Program-made: the position numbers and the translations under genes
Shown: positions 9,022-17,415 of the stretch, piece after piece
Layout: every line of letters begins with the position of its first letter
Numbering within the stretch: the first letter of the stretch is position 1
Notes under the pieces: model-generated
What the model saw: the letters and a program-made list of their open reading frames with translations, nothing else
Told to the model about the DNA's origin: nothing
The model's database searches: none
Assembly (NCBI RefSeq): GCF_900115775.1
Contig: NZ_FOXS01000001.1
Span: forward strand, 372,001-436,000
Length of the DNA: 64,000 nucleotides
Reading direction: 5' to 3'
DNA from: Hymenobacter arizonensis
Lineage (GTDB): Bacteria > Bacteroidota > Bacteroidia > Cytophagales > Hymenobacteraceae

Positions 9022-9118
9022 AAAGCGGCTGCTCTTCTTAACGCAGGTTGCACCAAACAGAAGGCACAAGTTCTTGTAAGCGCTGAAGCTGCTTAGCAAG
9101 TTGGGAAATGCCTGAACA

Positions 9119-9306
9119 GTCATGCAGAGCGCAGCCGAAGCATCTCGCTCGCTTCGTCCGCCTTACGTCTGTCATACTGACGAAGGAAGCATCTTATCTC
9201 TGCAGAACGAATCGTTGAGGCGTGATAAGATGCTTCGCAGGCTCAGCATGACAGACCTTTAAGATTACTGCTCCACGCGAGATGCTTCAAGCGCGCTTAG
9301 CATGAC
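9119..9306. repeat. Nested palindromic intergenic repeat
   Basis: Four related blocks are arranged A-B-B'-A'. A block containing GAAGCATCTCGC is at 9119-9149 and one containing GGAAGCATCTTATC is at 9171-9199. Their inverted copies end in CAGCATGAC at 9223-9252 and AGCATGAC at 9277-9306. The unit runs GTCATGC...GAAGCATCT, and its inverse AGATGCTTC...AGCATGAC. No gene overlaps it. It fills most of the 9022-9414 gap, where nothing else was recognised. It looks like a dispersed intergenic palindrome rather than a transposon. Confidence 0.7.
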
Positions 9307-9414
9307 CTATGGTCGGCTTTTCAAAAAGCTTCACTGCAAAGGGGGACTTACGTACGGCTATTGGCTACCCATCAAGCAAAGGCTGTAACTCGTTATCAGC
9401 CACCAGCCCGCACC

Positions 9415-9807
9415 TTAATGCACTATTCGCAGCTCATAGCGCTCAGATTGGCCTTGAGCAGCTGGCACATGCCAGGCCCCCACCCGGCTGGGGCCGTAGC
9501 CGAGGTTCACTTTGAGCCATTCGTCGCGGGTAGGCAGCATGGCAATAATTTCCTGCTCAAGCTGGCTTTGCTCAGTGTGCAGGTTTTCAATCTTTTGCTG
9601 AAGCTCGTCGGCTTCTTGGTCGTAACTGCCGGTGGGTGGGCGCTGCACAAATTCGGCTGCGGCTGCGTCCTTTTCTTGCTGGTGCAAGGGCGCGCTTTTG
9701 AGCGCCGCAATGGCCCGCTGCAATGCCTTTTCCGACTCCAAATAAGCATTCACTTTGTCTTGCAGCGGAAGGAGGGCGGGGTCCAGGTAGTCGAGATTTG
9801 AAGCCAT
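9415..9807 (-). CDS. Conserved-looking hypothetical protein, coiled coil
   Basis: A 130-residue protein with no signal peptide or membrane segment. The middle (about residues 15-90) is rich in Gln, Glu, Lys and Leu with heptad-like spacing (EADELQQKIENLHTEQSQLEQEI), indicating a coiled coil. The short C-terminus contains GYGPSRVGAWHVP. The ATG at 9807 is the first available. It stands alone, with the palindromic repeat downstream. I do not recognise a family; a structural or adaptor role is possible but not shown. Confidence 0.65.
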   Translation of the reverse strand: MASNLDYLDPALLPLQDKVNAYLESEKALQRAIAALKSAPLHQQEKDAAAAEFVQRPPTGSYDQEADELQQKIENLHTEQSQLEQEIIAMLPTRDEWLKVNLGYGPSRVGAWHVPAAQGQSERYELRIVH

Positions 9808-9926
9808 GATGATGGAGGGGTGCGGGCGTAATATAGAAGGGGGGAACTGCCCTTCTGCTTCCAGAACGGGTTCTGCTTAGGAAAAGATACCTGCGGCGAA
9901 AAGTAAGCGCGTTTCGGCGGGTCTCC

Positions 9927-10100
9927 TTATGGCTGGTGCGTGGGTAAGCCTGCGGCCGGACGGTTGCGCTGGCAACGCTCGCCGCAGTATTTCACCTCAT
10001 CCCAGTTGGCGCGCCATTTTTTGCGGTACTCAAAGGGACGGCCGCAAGTGACGCAGATTTTGGTGGGTAGCTGGCCTTTGCGCAATTTATCCGGTAGCAT
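9927..10100 (-). CDS. DUF2256-like small zinc-ribbon protein
   Basis: A 57-residue basic protein with the pattern of DUF2256: LPTKICVTCGRPFEYRKKW then VKYCGERCQRNR. The two cysteine pairs (CVTC and CGERC) should bind one metal ion. Function is unknown. The ATG at 10100 is preferred over a GTG at 10148 because the conserved part then begins after a few residues, as usual in this family. It stands alone and is divergent from the methyltransferase gene downstream. Confidence 0.8.
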   Translation of the reverse strand: MLPDKLRKGQLPTKICVTCGRPFEYRKKWRANWDEVKYCGERCQRNRPAAGLPTHQP

Positions 10101-10244
10101 AAAGGAAATGAATTCTGGCCCTGCCGTACTAACCCGGAGCCTCGCCACGAAGTTTTGGGTACTTTTCGGGGCCGAAACAGTTTAGGGGGTGAGAACACAG
10201 GCTCACCTTCCCAACGAGCCGGCCCATTTTGATTTCCTTTATTC

Positions 10245-10979
10245 ATGACCACCACCACTGCCCCTGACATTCTGGGCCAGGCCTTGCTGGCCTACCACCA
10301 CGGTCAAGCCGAAGCCGCCCTCACTGTGCATTGCAACGTGGCCGACGACGAGCCCTTGCCGGCCGCCTACTTCTTTCGCACCCTGCTGCAAATGCCCGAA
10401 CTTGAGCGGCTGGCCCTCGACGAATGCCGGGGCCGGGTGCTCGACCTTGGGGCTGGTGCCGGCTGCCACAGCCTGGAGCTGCAAAGCCGGGGCTTCGATG
10501 TAAAAGCCGTGGACGTATCGGCAGGTGCCGTGCAGGTCATGACTGAGCGCGGCGTACGCACCGTGGCCCGGCACGATTTGTTTGCCCCGCTGCCCGCCAA
10601 TGAGCGGCCTTACGACACCATTGTGCTCCTCATGAATGGCCTGGGCCTGACTGGCTCCCTCGCCGGACTCGACAAGTTCCTCGTGCATGCTCGCACGCTC
10701 CTGGCCCCAGGGGGCCAGATTCTGGCCACGTCTTCCGACGTCCGCTACCTCTACGAGGATGAGGACGGCGCGCTGATGCTCAACCTCAACGGCCCTTACT
10801 ACGGCGAGGTAGAGTATTCGCTGAGCTACAACGGCAACACCGGCGCCTCGTTCCCCTGGCTATTCGTTGATGCGGCCCTCCTGAACGACGCCGCCGAAGC
10901 CGCCGGCTACACCGCCGATTTTCTGGGCGAAGACGACGACGAGCAGTACCTGGTTCGCCTCACGCCCATCGCCTCATAG
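10245..10979 (+). CDS. Class I SAM-dependent methyltransferase
   Basis: A 244-residue protein with a Rossmann-type methyltransferase core. Motif I is VLDLGAGAGCHSLEL near residue 65, followed by the acidic end of strand 2 (VKAVDVS) and LLMNGLGL after the third strand. The family uses S-adenosylmethionine to methylate small molecules or macromolecules; the substrate cannot be read from the sequence. The ATG at 10245 gives a normal length. The next gene, a thioesterase-like protein, is 89 bp downstream and may be independent. Confidence 0.85.
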   Translation: MTTTTAPDILGQALLAYHHGQAEAALTVHCNVADDEPLPAAYFFRTLLQMPELERLALDECRGRVLDLGAGAGCHSLELQSRGFDVKAVDVSAGAVQVMTERGVRTVARHDLFAPLPANERPYDTIVLLMNGLGLTGSLAGLDKFLVHARTLLAPGGQILATSSDVRYLYEDEDGALMLNLNGPYYGEVEYSLSYNGNTGASFPWLFVDAALLNDAAEAAGYTADFLGEDDDEQYLVRLTPIAS

Positions 10980-11068
10980 TTTACAAACACTGAACGAGCA
11001 TCGCAGCGCAGCAAAAAAGCTGACGCTCATCCTGCCCGTTCTTACTTGATTAAAGAGATAAGCACACA

Positions 11069-11497
11069 ATGGTTGACTCTGTAACCTACCGTACTCGCTG
11101 GGCCGACATGGACCCCAACGGCCACATGCGGCACTCGGCTTATGCCGACTACGCTGCCGACCACCGCGTGGTAATGCTGGCCCGTTGGGGCTTTGGTGTG
11201 GCCCGTTTCGCCGAGCTTCGCCTGGGGCCCATTCTATTTCGCGAAGAAACCAAGTACCTAAAGGAGATAGGCATCGGCGAGGAGATTCGTGTCGATGGGC
11301 GTCTGGCTTCGGCCAGCGCCGATGGCTCGCGGTGGACCATAGTGCATACCATCTACAAAGCCGATGGCCGGGTGGCGGCTACCGTCACGGTCGATGGCGC
11401 CTGGATTGACCTCGACCGCCGCAAGCTGACCACCCCACCTGCCGAACTGGCCGCCGAGTTCAGCAACATGCCCGCTTACGAGCCCGCTGCCCGCTAA
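11069..11497 (+). CDS. Acyl-CoA thioesterase, hotdog fold (4HBT-like)
   Basis: A 142-residue single hotdog-domain protein. The N-terminal TRWADMDPNGHMRHSAYADY matches the D-x-x-G-H motif region of 4-hydroxybenzoyl-CoA-type thioesterases, which hydrolyse acyl-CoA or acyl-ACP thioesters. The conserved Asp is near residue 13. The length is normal for the family. The gene ends one base before the convergent DinB gene stop, so the two transcripts must overlap or end in each other. The acyl substrate is unknown. Confidence 0.85.
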   Translation: MVDSVTYRTRWADMDPNGHMRHSAYADYAADHRVVMLARWGFGVARFAELRLGPILFREETKYLKEIGIGEEIRVDGRLASASADGSRWTIVHTIYKADGRVAATVTVDGAWIDLDRRKLTTPPAELAAEFSNMPAYEPAAR

Positions 11498-11498
11498 C

Positions 11499-12065
11499 TC
11501 AGCTTTTCACCAGCACGGGCGCCGTGCCCCGCAACGCCTTGGTAATGCGGCCCATTTGTTGCTGATGATGAAGCAGGTGGTCGAGTAAAAAGTCCATTAC
11601 CTGGCAAATGGTAATCCGCCCCGAGCGCGGGTGAGGGAAGATGGCGCGGTTGAGTTGCCGGCCCGGAAATTCGTTGAGCAGGCGCTCAAGCTGGCGGCGC
11701 GACGCTTCCCAGGTTTGGCGTAGCTCGGGCAAAGTGCCTACTTCCCCGGTATCGGTGAGGGTGGCCACGCCGCGCGGGGCCTTGTACTTGAGGCCGGGCA
11801 GGCGCAGCAACAGCCGAACAAAGCGCGCCCGCAAGCGGGTAAGGAGTCCGACTTTGGGCAACATCTCCTCCGCTTGCAGCTTTTTCTGAATGTACTGAAT
11901 GATGTTGCCTTCAATAAACAACAAGTGATGAACTACTTGTGCTGCCGACCAATGCCCCGGGGCGGGCGCCTTGGCACTGTCCGGCCCAAGGGCTTCAGCC
12001 GAGGCCAAGAGGCGTTCTGTGGCACGTTCGAGCTGTTCGTATTTGAGGTGGAGGCGGTGGTTCAT
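11499..12065 (-). CDS. DinB family protein
   Basis: A 188-residue helical protein of the DinB/YfiT-like superfamily. Potential metal-binding histidines lie in HWSAAQVVHHLLFIEGN (residues about 38-55) and LLDHLLHHQQQMGRI near the C-terminus. Members are four-helix metalloproteins, some acting as thiol-dependent S-transferases; the name comes from a damage-inducible gene and does not mean a polymerase. No signal or membrane segment is seen. Role here is unknown. Confidence 0.8.
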   Translation of the reverse strand: MNHRLHLKYEQLERATERLLASAEALGPDSAKAPAPGHWSAAQVVHHLLFIEGNIIQYIQKKLQAEEMLPKVGLLTRLRARFVRLLLRLPGLKYKAPRGVATLTDTGEVGTLPELRQTWEASRRQLERLLNEFPGRQLNRAIFPHPRSGRITICQVMDFLLDHLLHHQQQMGRITKALRGTAPVLVKS

Positions 12066-12143
12066 GCGGGTGGGAGTAGAAAGGCGAAGTAGCTTTGTTG
12101 AAAAGGTAGGGCAACATTATGGCCACTTGATTCAAAATGTGTT

Positions 12144-13631
12144 ATGGGAGTTATCCCTTCCTTTATCAAGCCAGTAGTAGCAAGCGCTTGGCTTTTAGCA
12201 CAAGCAAACCCTGCACGGGTAGCAGTTATTCTCTTAGCGGCATTATATGCTTGCTACTTACCCCAATCAGGATATACCGCTCTGCATTATGATGCCAATA
12301 CTTATTGGGAGTTAGGGAGACAATACGGCAAAACGGGAGCATTTGAGTTTACGTCGTTTTCAAACAGCATGCGTGGGTATCTTTTTCCTCTATTGCTTGC
12401 CCCATTTGCAATTGCTGGGCCTCATATTGGTCTTTCCCCCATTGAGTTGATGCGGCCTTTGGGGGTTTTAATTGCTGCTTTGTTTTTTGGCGCTTTGGCA
12501 CCGGCTCTGGCACAGGCAATTAATGGGCCAAAAGGGCCAGTGGTGCCACTAGTCCGGCGTCTGTTGTTTGGAGCATTGGGGTTCGCGTTTTGGCGAGACT
12601 ATTTTAATTTCTCCTTAAGTGACTTTCCAGCTCTGTTTGCTTTATGCTTAGCACTGTGGGTCTTGCTAAATCAAAAAGGCATTCTTGCCTCGTTGCTGGC
12701 TGGAATTGCTTTAGGCGCAGCGATGAACATGAGGCCCGTATTTGTTGCTGCCCTCCCTTTTGCGGCAGTGTTGAGTTTTATGGCTTGTCCACCCCAGTCG
12801 AGTAAGCATTCGCTGACTGACAACCCCAAAAGATGGTTTCAGTGGGTAGCACTACTAGCCGGCCTGGTCCTAGTTCTCGCGCCTCAATCTTACATTAATC
12901 AAACCCATTTCAACTCAAGCACACCTTTCGTGTTGGCCCGTAGCTCACCTAATGGGGAAGGGTTGTATTTGAAGCAGTTGAGTTGGGGACTTCAGTACCA
13001 GAAGTACGAAACGAATATTGGTGCAGACTATCCAACTGTTGATATGAACTTCGTGGACCCAATTGGAAATTCCCTTTTGCGTTCAACAGGAGGGTTGCAG
13101 CTTAAAAATACCTTAAGCTACCTTGAACTGGCAGCAAATCAGCCAGTCGCCATTCTGGGGGTTTGGCTGCGCCACCTATTTAATGGCATGGATTTGCAAT
13201 ACCCCACTCCGTACATAAAGGAGGTGTACATTCCTAGTTGGCCCTTGGCCTGGCTCAACTATAGCGTTTGGTTAGGCGGTGTTGGTATGCTTATCGCCAG
13301 CGCGAAGCGCGTTCGACCACATGCAAGGGTTTACTTAGCACTAGCTGCGCTTATCATGCCATGCCTAGCTGCGTTGCCAGTTGCTGTTGAATGTCGGTTT
13401 TTTGTTCCCTTACACATGCTTCTGTGCGCGGCCGTAGCTTTCGGTGCTCATCCCATCCGAGCCTGGCATGCCTCTTCAAGTATCCGGCGTGTAAGCTGGG
13501 CAGCGCTTTATATCGTGTTTGTATCGGCCTGTTTTATGATGTCGGCGTACACTCAGGGTTGCTTGGAAAACGGGCCCCGAAAGCTTTTTTCATTAACACA
13601 GATAACAAACTTACCTGTGGTGGAAGGGTGA
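12144..13631 (+). CDS. Multi-pass membrane protein, GT-C glycosyltransferase-like
   Basis: A 495-residue membrane protein with about ten hydrophobic segments. After the first segment comes an extracytoplasmic loop HYDANTYWELGRQYGKTG, in the place where GT-C enzymes (ArnT/PMT type) carry acidic catalytic residues. The frame is visibly AT-richer and uses more A/T-ending codons than its neighbours, suggesting later acquisition. GT-C enzymes use lipid-linked sugars to modify envelope molecules; this role is inferred from topology only. It is followed by a strong two-way terminator. Confidence 0.65.
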   Translation: MGVIPSFIKPVVASAWLLAQANPARVAVILLAALYACYLPQSGYTALHYDANTYWELGRQYGKTGAFEFTSFSNSMRGYLFPLLLAPFAIAGPHIGLSPIELMRPLGVLIAALFFGALAPALAQAINGPKGPVVPLVRRLLFGALGFAFWRDYFNFSLSDFPALFALCLALWVLLNQKGILASLLAGIALGAAMNMRPVFVAALPFAAVLSFMACPPQSSKHSLTDNPKRWFQWVALLAGLVLVLAPQSYINQTHFNSSTPFVLARSSPNGEGLYLKQLSWGLQYQKYETNIGADYPTVDMNFVDPIGNSLLRSTGGLQLKNTLSYLELAANQPVAILGVWLRHLFNGMDLQYPTPYIKEVYIPSWPLAWLNYSVWLGGVGMLIASAKRVRPHARVYLALAALIMPCLAALPVAVECRFFVPLHMLLCAAVAFGAHPIRAWHASSSIRRVSWAALYIVFVSACFMMSAYTQGCLENGPRKLFSLTQITNLPVVEG

Positions 13632-13730
13632 CCCCTTACCTAATTAAATCGGTCAATTAGGCATTTATCCAAAGTCTGCCTACCCAAAAATCTGGGAACA
13701 TTCACGTGTAACAAGCAACACTCATTTAAA

Positions 13731-13772
13731 AAAGCAAAGCCCCATCAGCAGTTGCTGATGGGGCTTTGCTTT
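13731..13772. terminator. Bidirectional terminator
   Basis: A perfect 20-bp stem (13731-13750 with 13753-13772) around a 2-base loop, with A-rich and T-rich ends, between the convergent membrane protein and pdhB-like genes. It should stop transcription from both sides. Confidence 0.9.
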
Positions 13773-13787
13773 CAACGAAAAGAAAGC

Positions 13788-14771
13788 TTAAGCTTTCGCG
13801 TAGGTCACTTCCTTTACAGCTTTCACCACGCGGGCCACGTTGGGCAGCGAGGCTTCGATGAGCGTGGGGGCGTAGGGCAGGGGTACGTCGGCGCAGGTGA
13901 TGCGGATAACGGGCGCATCGAGGAAATCGAAGGCGCGGCGCTGCACGATGTAGGCAAGCTCGCTTGAGATGCTGGCCAGGGGCCAGGCTTCTTCGATAAC
14001 CACCATGCGGTTGGTTTTCTTCACCGATTCCACCAGCGTGTCATAATCGATGGGGCGCACCGAGCGCAGGTCAATTACTTCGGCTTCGATGCCTTCCTTG
14101 GCCAGCTCATCGGCGGCAGTGTAGGCAATTTTCATCATTTTGCCGAAGCTCACCAGGGTCACGTGCTTGCCTTGGCGCACCACGTTGGCCTTGCCGATTT
14201 CGAGCAGGTATTCTTCTTCGGGCACTTCGCCTTTGTCGCCGTACATAAGCTCGGACTCCATGAAAATTACGGGGTCGGGGTCGCGGATGGCGGATTTCAA
14301 CAGGCCTTTGGCGTCGTAGGGGTTGCTGGGAACCACTACTTTCAGGCCAGGGCAGTTGGCGTACCAGTTTTCAAAGTTCTGCGAGTGCTGGCTCGAAAGC
14401 ATGCCGGCGTTGCCGGTAGGGCCGCGGAACACAATGGGGCAGGAATACTGACCGCCCGACATGGAGTAGATTTTGGCCGCTGAGTTAATCACCTGGTCGA
14501 TGGCCACCAACGAGAAGTTGAAGGTCATGAATTCGATGATTGGAATCAGCCCGTTGGCCGCCGCCCCCACGCCGATGCCAGCGAAGCCGAGCTCAGCAAT
14601 AGGGGTGTCAATCACTCGCTCCGGACCGAATTCGTCGAGCATGCCTTGGCTCACTTTGTAGGCGCCGTTGTATTCGGCCACCTCTTCGCCCATCAGGAAC
14701 ACCCGCGGGTCGCGGCGCATTTCCTCGGACAGGGCCTCGCGCAAGGCCTCACGAAATTGAATTTGACGCAT
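13788..14771 (-). CDS. pdhB: Pyruvate dehydrogenase E1 component, beta subunit
   Basis: A 327-residue transketolase-like beta subunit. The N-terminus RQIQFREALREALSEEM and GEEVAEYNGAYKVSQGM, then FNFSLVAIDQVINSAAKI and RGPTGNAGMLSSQHSQ, follow the E1-beta pattern. The C-terminal transketolase domain has EVIDLRSVRPID. With an alpha subunit it decarboxylates pyruvate using thiamine diphosphate. The ATG at 14771 is chosen; a longer frame upstream is not conserved in character. The alpha subunit is not adjacent, so the genes are separate here. Confidence 0.93.
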   Translation of the reverse strand: MRQIQFREALREALSEEMRRDPRVFLMGEEVAEYNGAYKVSQGMLDEFGPERVIDTPIAELGFAGIGVGAAANGLIPIIEFMTFNFSLVAIDQVINSAAKIYSMSGGQYSCPIVFRGPTGNAGMLSSQHSQNFENWYANCPGLKVVVPSNPYDAKGLLKSAIRDPDPVIFMESELMYGDKGEVPEEEYLLEIGKANVVRQGKHVTLVSFGKMMKIAYTAADELAKEGIEAEVIDLRSVRPIDYDTLVESVKKTNRMVVIEEAWPLASISSELAYIVQRRAFDFLDAPVIRITCADVPLPYAPTLIEASLPNVARVVKAVKEVTYAKA

Positions 14772-14843
14772 GATATTCTTTAGGTAAACAGCGGTTTTAA
14801 GCCGTTGGGCAAAGCTACGATGAGCCGGGCGGATGGGCAACGA

Positions 14844-16652
14844 TTACCGCAAAGCCTCCCGAAATACCTTGCCTTGGGCATAATCTTGAAATTCGAGGTC
14901 TTCCACGGCGCGCTGCGCGTAGCTGCGGTCGAGGGCTACGGCCTGCTTGAGGAGAGCCCCGGCTGTGGCTTCGTCTTTCTGGCGAGCTGCCACCACCGCC
15001 ATGCCGTAGAGGGGCGCGGCCGCCGTGGGGCGCAGCGTTTGGGCCAGCTGATACTGCGCCAGCGCCGATTCGTAGCCTTCGCGGCCTATCAAAATCAGGC
15101 CTTTGTTTAGGGCGTTTTGGTAGGAGGGGCCGGCGTATTCCAGGCTGCGCAGGGCCTCATCGGGCTGGCCAATTTCAATTTCCAAAGCGGCACGGTCCGA
15201 GAAAACCTTGCGCAGCAGGGGGCGGGGCCCACCCAGCTTGATGGCGTAGTCGTAGTTCTGCAGCGCTTCGAGGCGGTCGCCGGCGCGGTGGTAAGCAGTG
15301 CCCGCGTGGTAGAAGAATTCGGCAGTGGGGTTGCGGTGAGCGGCCAGGGTGAAGTTGACGGCCGCGCGGTGGTAGTAGGCCTTGCGAATCTTATCGGTTG
15401 GTTCCTTTTCGGCGCGCTGCAGCAGCACCACTCCCAGGTTGTGGAAGGCTTCCCAGCTGTTGGTGTTGGCCGCGGCTACTTCGTAGATGCGCTGCTTTTC
15501 GGCCAGCAGCGGCGTGAGGGTGGCCGAGTAGCGCAGTTCCTCAGCCGTGAGGGCATCGGTTTCAATTTGCTTGTCAACTATCTTTTTCGACAGCAGGTAA
15601 ACTTCCGAATCGTAGCGCTTGGGAGCGGTATAGGTCACGGCCACGGTGCCGAAACGCAGCACGGGGTAGATGTACTGCTCGATGTAGTCGTATGACGACA
15701 GCCCGTGCAAGGCCTTTTCTTTTTGCTCAAACGTGCCTTTGGAATCGTTGATAATGGACACAATCGAGTCAATTTGCTCGGCCTTGAGCGCCGACGAGGT
15801 GACTTTGCTCAAGAAGGTGTCCCAGCGACGTGTGTACGCCAGTGTATCAAAACGAATGTTCTGGACCTTGTTTAGGTACGAGAAGTTTTTGACGCGCTGC
15901 TTGTAGTAGTAGAGCAGCATGCGCACCCGCTTGCTGGCCAGGGCCCGGTTGTGGGCATCGACGGAGTCCGGTGAGTGGCCGGCCACGATGAGCACCTGCT
16001 TGGTTTGCTGGTTGGCATCAATCAGGTCTTCAAGGGCGGATACATTGGTGCCCAAATACCCCCGAATAAACCATTGACCTTCATCAAAGTAAAAGGGCAG
16101 CACGCGGGTGCCGCTCATGTTGTTGTTGGCGCGCTCGGGCAGCAGGTTCAACACGGTGTCTTCGCGGGTGACGAGACGGCCCGGGTCAGCAATGCCGCGG
16201 GCCACGTACACGTCGGCGGGGCCGCGGAGGACGCGGCCGTTCTTTTTCAATTCGCGCACTTGGGGGTGGGCCAGCAGCTCGCCGGGGTTGCGCCCGGGGG
16301 TGTTGGGCAGGCTAAACTTTTGGGTGGCTACCAGGAAGCCTTTTTTCTCATCGTCATACACGTAGTTGCCCAGCACGAAGGTGAGCCGTCCGACGGTGTC
16401 TTCGCGCAGGCCGTGCTCATAACGGTAGCTTAGGAGCACCTCGTAAGCTACCCCCTTGCGCAGGTGTTTGGCGGGGACTTTGGCGGTAACTTCAAACGGG
16501 ACCGACTCGCCCGAGGCCATGAGTGGAGTGGGCCGGGCCACTACGGTGCGCCCGGTTTCGGCCTGTTTCAAGACGCGCGGCAGGGTACAAGCCGTCAGAG
16601 ACAAGGTGGCTACGAGGAGCCCGTTGGCCAGTGGCCGCAAAAAATTAATCAT
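14844..16652 (-). CDS. Outer-membrane-type lipoprotein with OmpA-like and TPR regions
   Basis: A 602-residue protein. A signal peptide ends in a lipobox (SLTAC near residue 23), so it is probably lipid-anchored. A mid section (about residues 190-260) has QQTKQVLIVAGHSPDSVDAH and ALASKRV, resembling an OmpA-like peptidoglycan-binding domain. The C-terminal third contains tetratricopeptide-like units (AFHNLGVVLLQRA, AEFFYHAGTAYHRAGDRLEAL, PLYGMAVVAARQ). Two Mets in a row leave the start ambiguous by one codon. It may be a scaffold between outer membrane and cell wall. It precedes the PDH gene by 72 bp on the same strand. Confidence 0.75.
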   Translation of the reverse strand: MINFLRPLANGLLVATLSLTACTLPRVLKQAETGRTVVARPTPLMASGESVPFEVTAKVPAKHLRKGVAYEVLLSYRYEHGLREDTVGRLTFVLGNYVYDDEKKGFLVATQKFSLPNTPGRNPGELLAHPQVRELKKNGRVLRGPADVYVARGIADPGRLVTREDTVLNLLPERANNNMSGTRVLPFYFDEGQWFIRGYLGTNVSALEDLIDANQQTKQVLIVAGHSPDSVDAHNRALASKRVRMLLYYYKQRVKNFSYLNKVQNIRFDTLAYTRRWDTFLSKVTSSALKAEQIDSIVSIINDSKGTFEQKEKALHGLSSYDYIEQYIYPVLRFGTVAVTYTAPKRYDSEVYLLSKKIVDKQIETDALTAEELRYSATLTPLLAEKQRIYEVAAANTNSWEAFHNLGVVLLQRAEKEPTDKIRKAYYHRAAVNFTLAAHRNPTAEFFYHAGTAYHRAGDRLEALQNYDYAIKLGGPRPLLRKVFSDRAALEIEIGQPDEALRSLEYAGPSYQNALNKGLILIGREGYESALAQYQLAQTLRPTAAAPLYGMAVVAARQKDEATAGALLKQAVALDRSYAQRAVEDLEFQDYAQGKVFREALR

Positions 16653-16746
16653 CAAAAAGCGTAACGCAGGAAAACGAAAACCATCCCTACAAACGTAAAA
16701 GTCCCTGAATTAGTCGGACTTGGGGCAGCAAAATTACGTTGCCACG

Positions 16747-16778
16747 CTTGCCGTAGCTTACTCAAAGCCTTATCTTAG
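16747..16778 (+). promoter_or_regulatory. Candidate Bacteroidota-type promoter
   Basis: TATCTTAG at 16771-16778 matches the TAnnTTTG -7 element at all but one position. A CTTG at 16747-16750 lies about 20 bp upstream in the -33 place. The predicted start would be about 30 bp before the PspC-like gene. Based on motif match only. Confidence 0.4.
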
Positions 16779-16813
16779 CCCAGACAATCTGTTTTTCCTA
16801 GCCGCTACCGCCC

Positions 16814-17032
16814 ATGAAACGCTTCACCGACTACCTGGAAACGCAGTCTTTTGGTTTGTGCTCGGCCCTGGCGCAGAAGTGGGGGTTTAGCACACGCAGC
16901 GTGCGCCTTTCGTTCGTGTACGCCTCCTTTTTTACGTTCGGCTCGCCTGTGGTGCTCTACTTCGCCGGGGCCTTTTGGATGAACGTGCGCCGGGCTATGC
17001 GCCAGCAGCGCAGCACTGTGTGGGATTTGTAG
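16814..17032 (+). CDS. PspC-like small membrane protein
   Basis: A 72-residue protein matching the PspC core: GLCSALAQKWGFSTRSVRLSF then a hydrophobic segment FTFGSPVVLYFAGAFWM. PspC proteins are inner-membrane sensors of envelope stress or partners of phage-shock proteins. This one is a single-domain short form with no PspA or PspB nearby. A small membrane gene follows after 32 bp and may be co-transcribed. A candidate promoter is seen upstream. Confidence 0.82.
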   Translation: MKRFTDYLETQSFGLCSALAQKWGFSTRSVRLSFVYASFFTFGSPVVLYFAGAFWMNVRRAMRQQRSTVWDL

Positions 17033-17064
17033 ACAGCTTGCTTCACCATTAGCCCAACCTTGCC

Positions 17065-17415
17065 ATGAACAATCCTGTCGTTACTGCAGCGGCGGCCTTG
17101 GTCATCCACACCGTGGTGATGCTTGCCTTCCGCTACCTCTACATCCAGCGCGTACCGGCAGCATTCGACCGAATAATGGGCACCTTCCCGGCGCACCTGG
17201 AGCTGGCTTCTTACCTGAATTTTATTTCGAGGTTTGGTCTAAAAGCACTGGTTGCGTTTGTACTGTTGCCTTTCTTGGTGGGAGCGCCTCTGTGCTTGGT
17301 CTTGCTCAGCGACTGGAGCCATATCAATTATCAACTGGTGCTGTTGCCTCACTATCTGCACGCGCTAAGCGACAAAAGAATACTCGGTATCATTCGCCTA
17401 TCGCTTAAGGCATAA
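17065..17415 (+). CDS. Hypothetical small membrane protein
   Basis: A 116-residue protein with two or three hydrophobic segments (about residues 5-25, 55-75 and 75-90). No family was recognised. It follows the PspC-like gene by 32 bp on the same strand, so it may share its transcript. Its last 11 bp overlap the 3' end of the convergent GT2 gene. The ATG at 17065 is the first available. Confidence 0.55.
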   Translation: MNNPVVTAAAALVIHTVVMLAFRYLYIQRVPAAFDRIMGTFPAHLELASYLNFISRFGLKALVAFVLLPFLVGAPLCLVLLSDWSHINYQLVLLPHYLHALSDKRILGIIRLSLKA

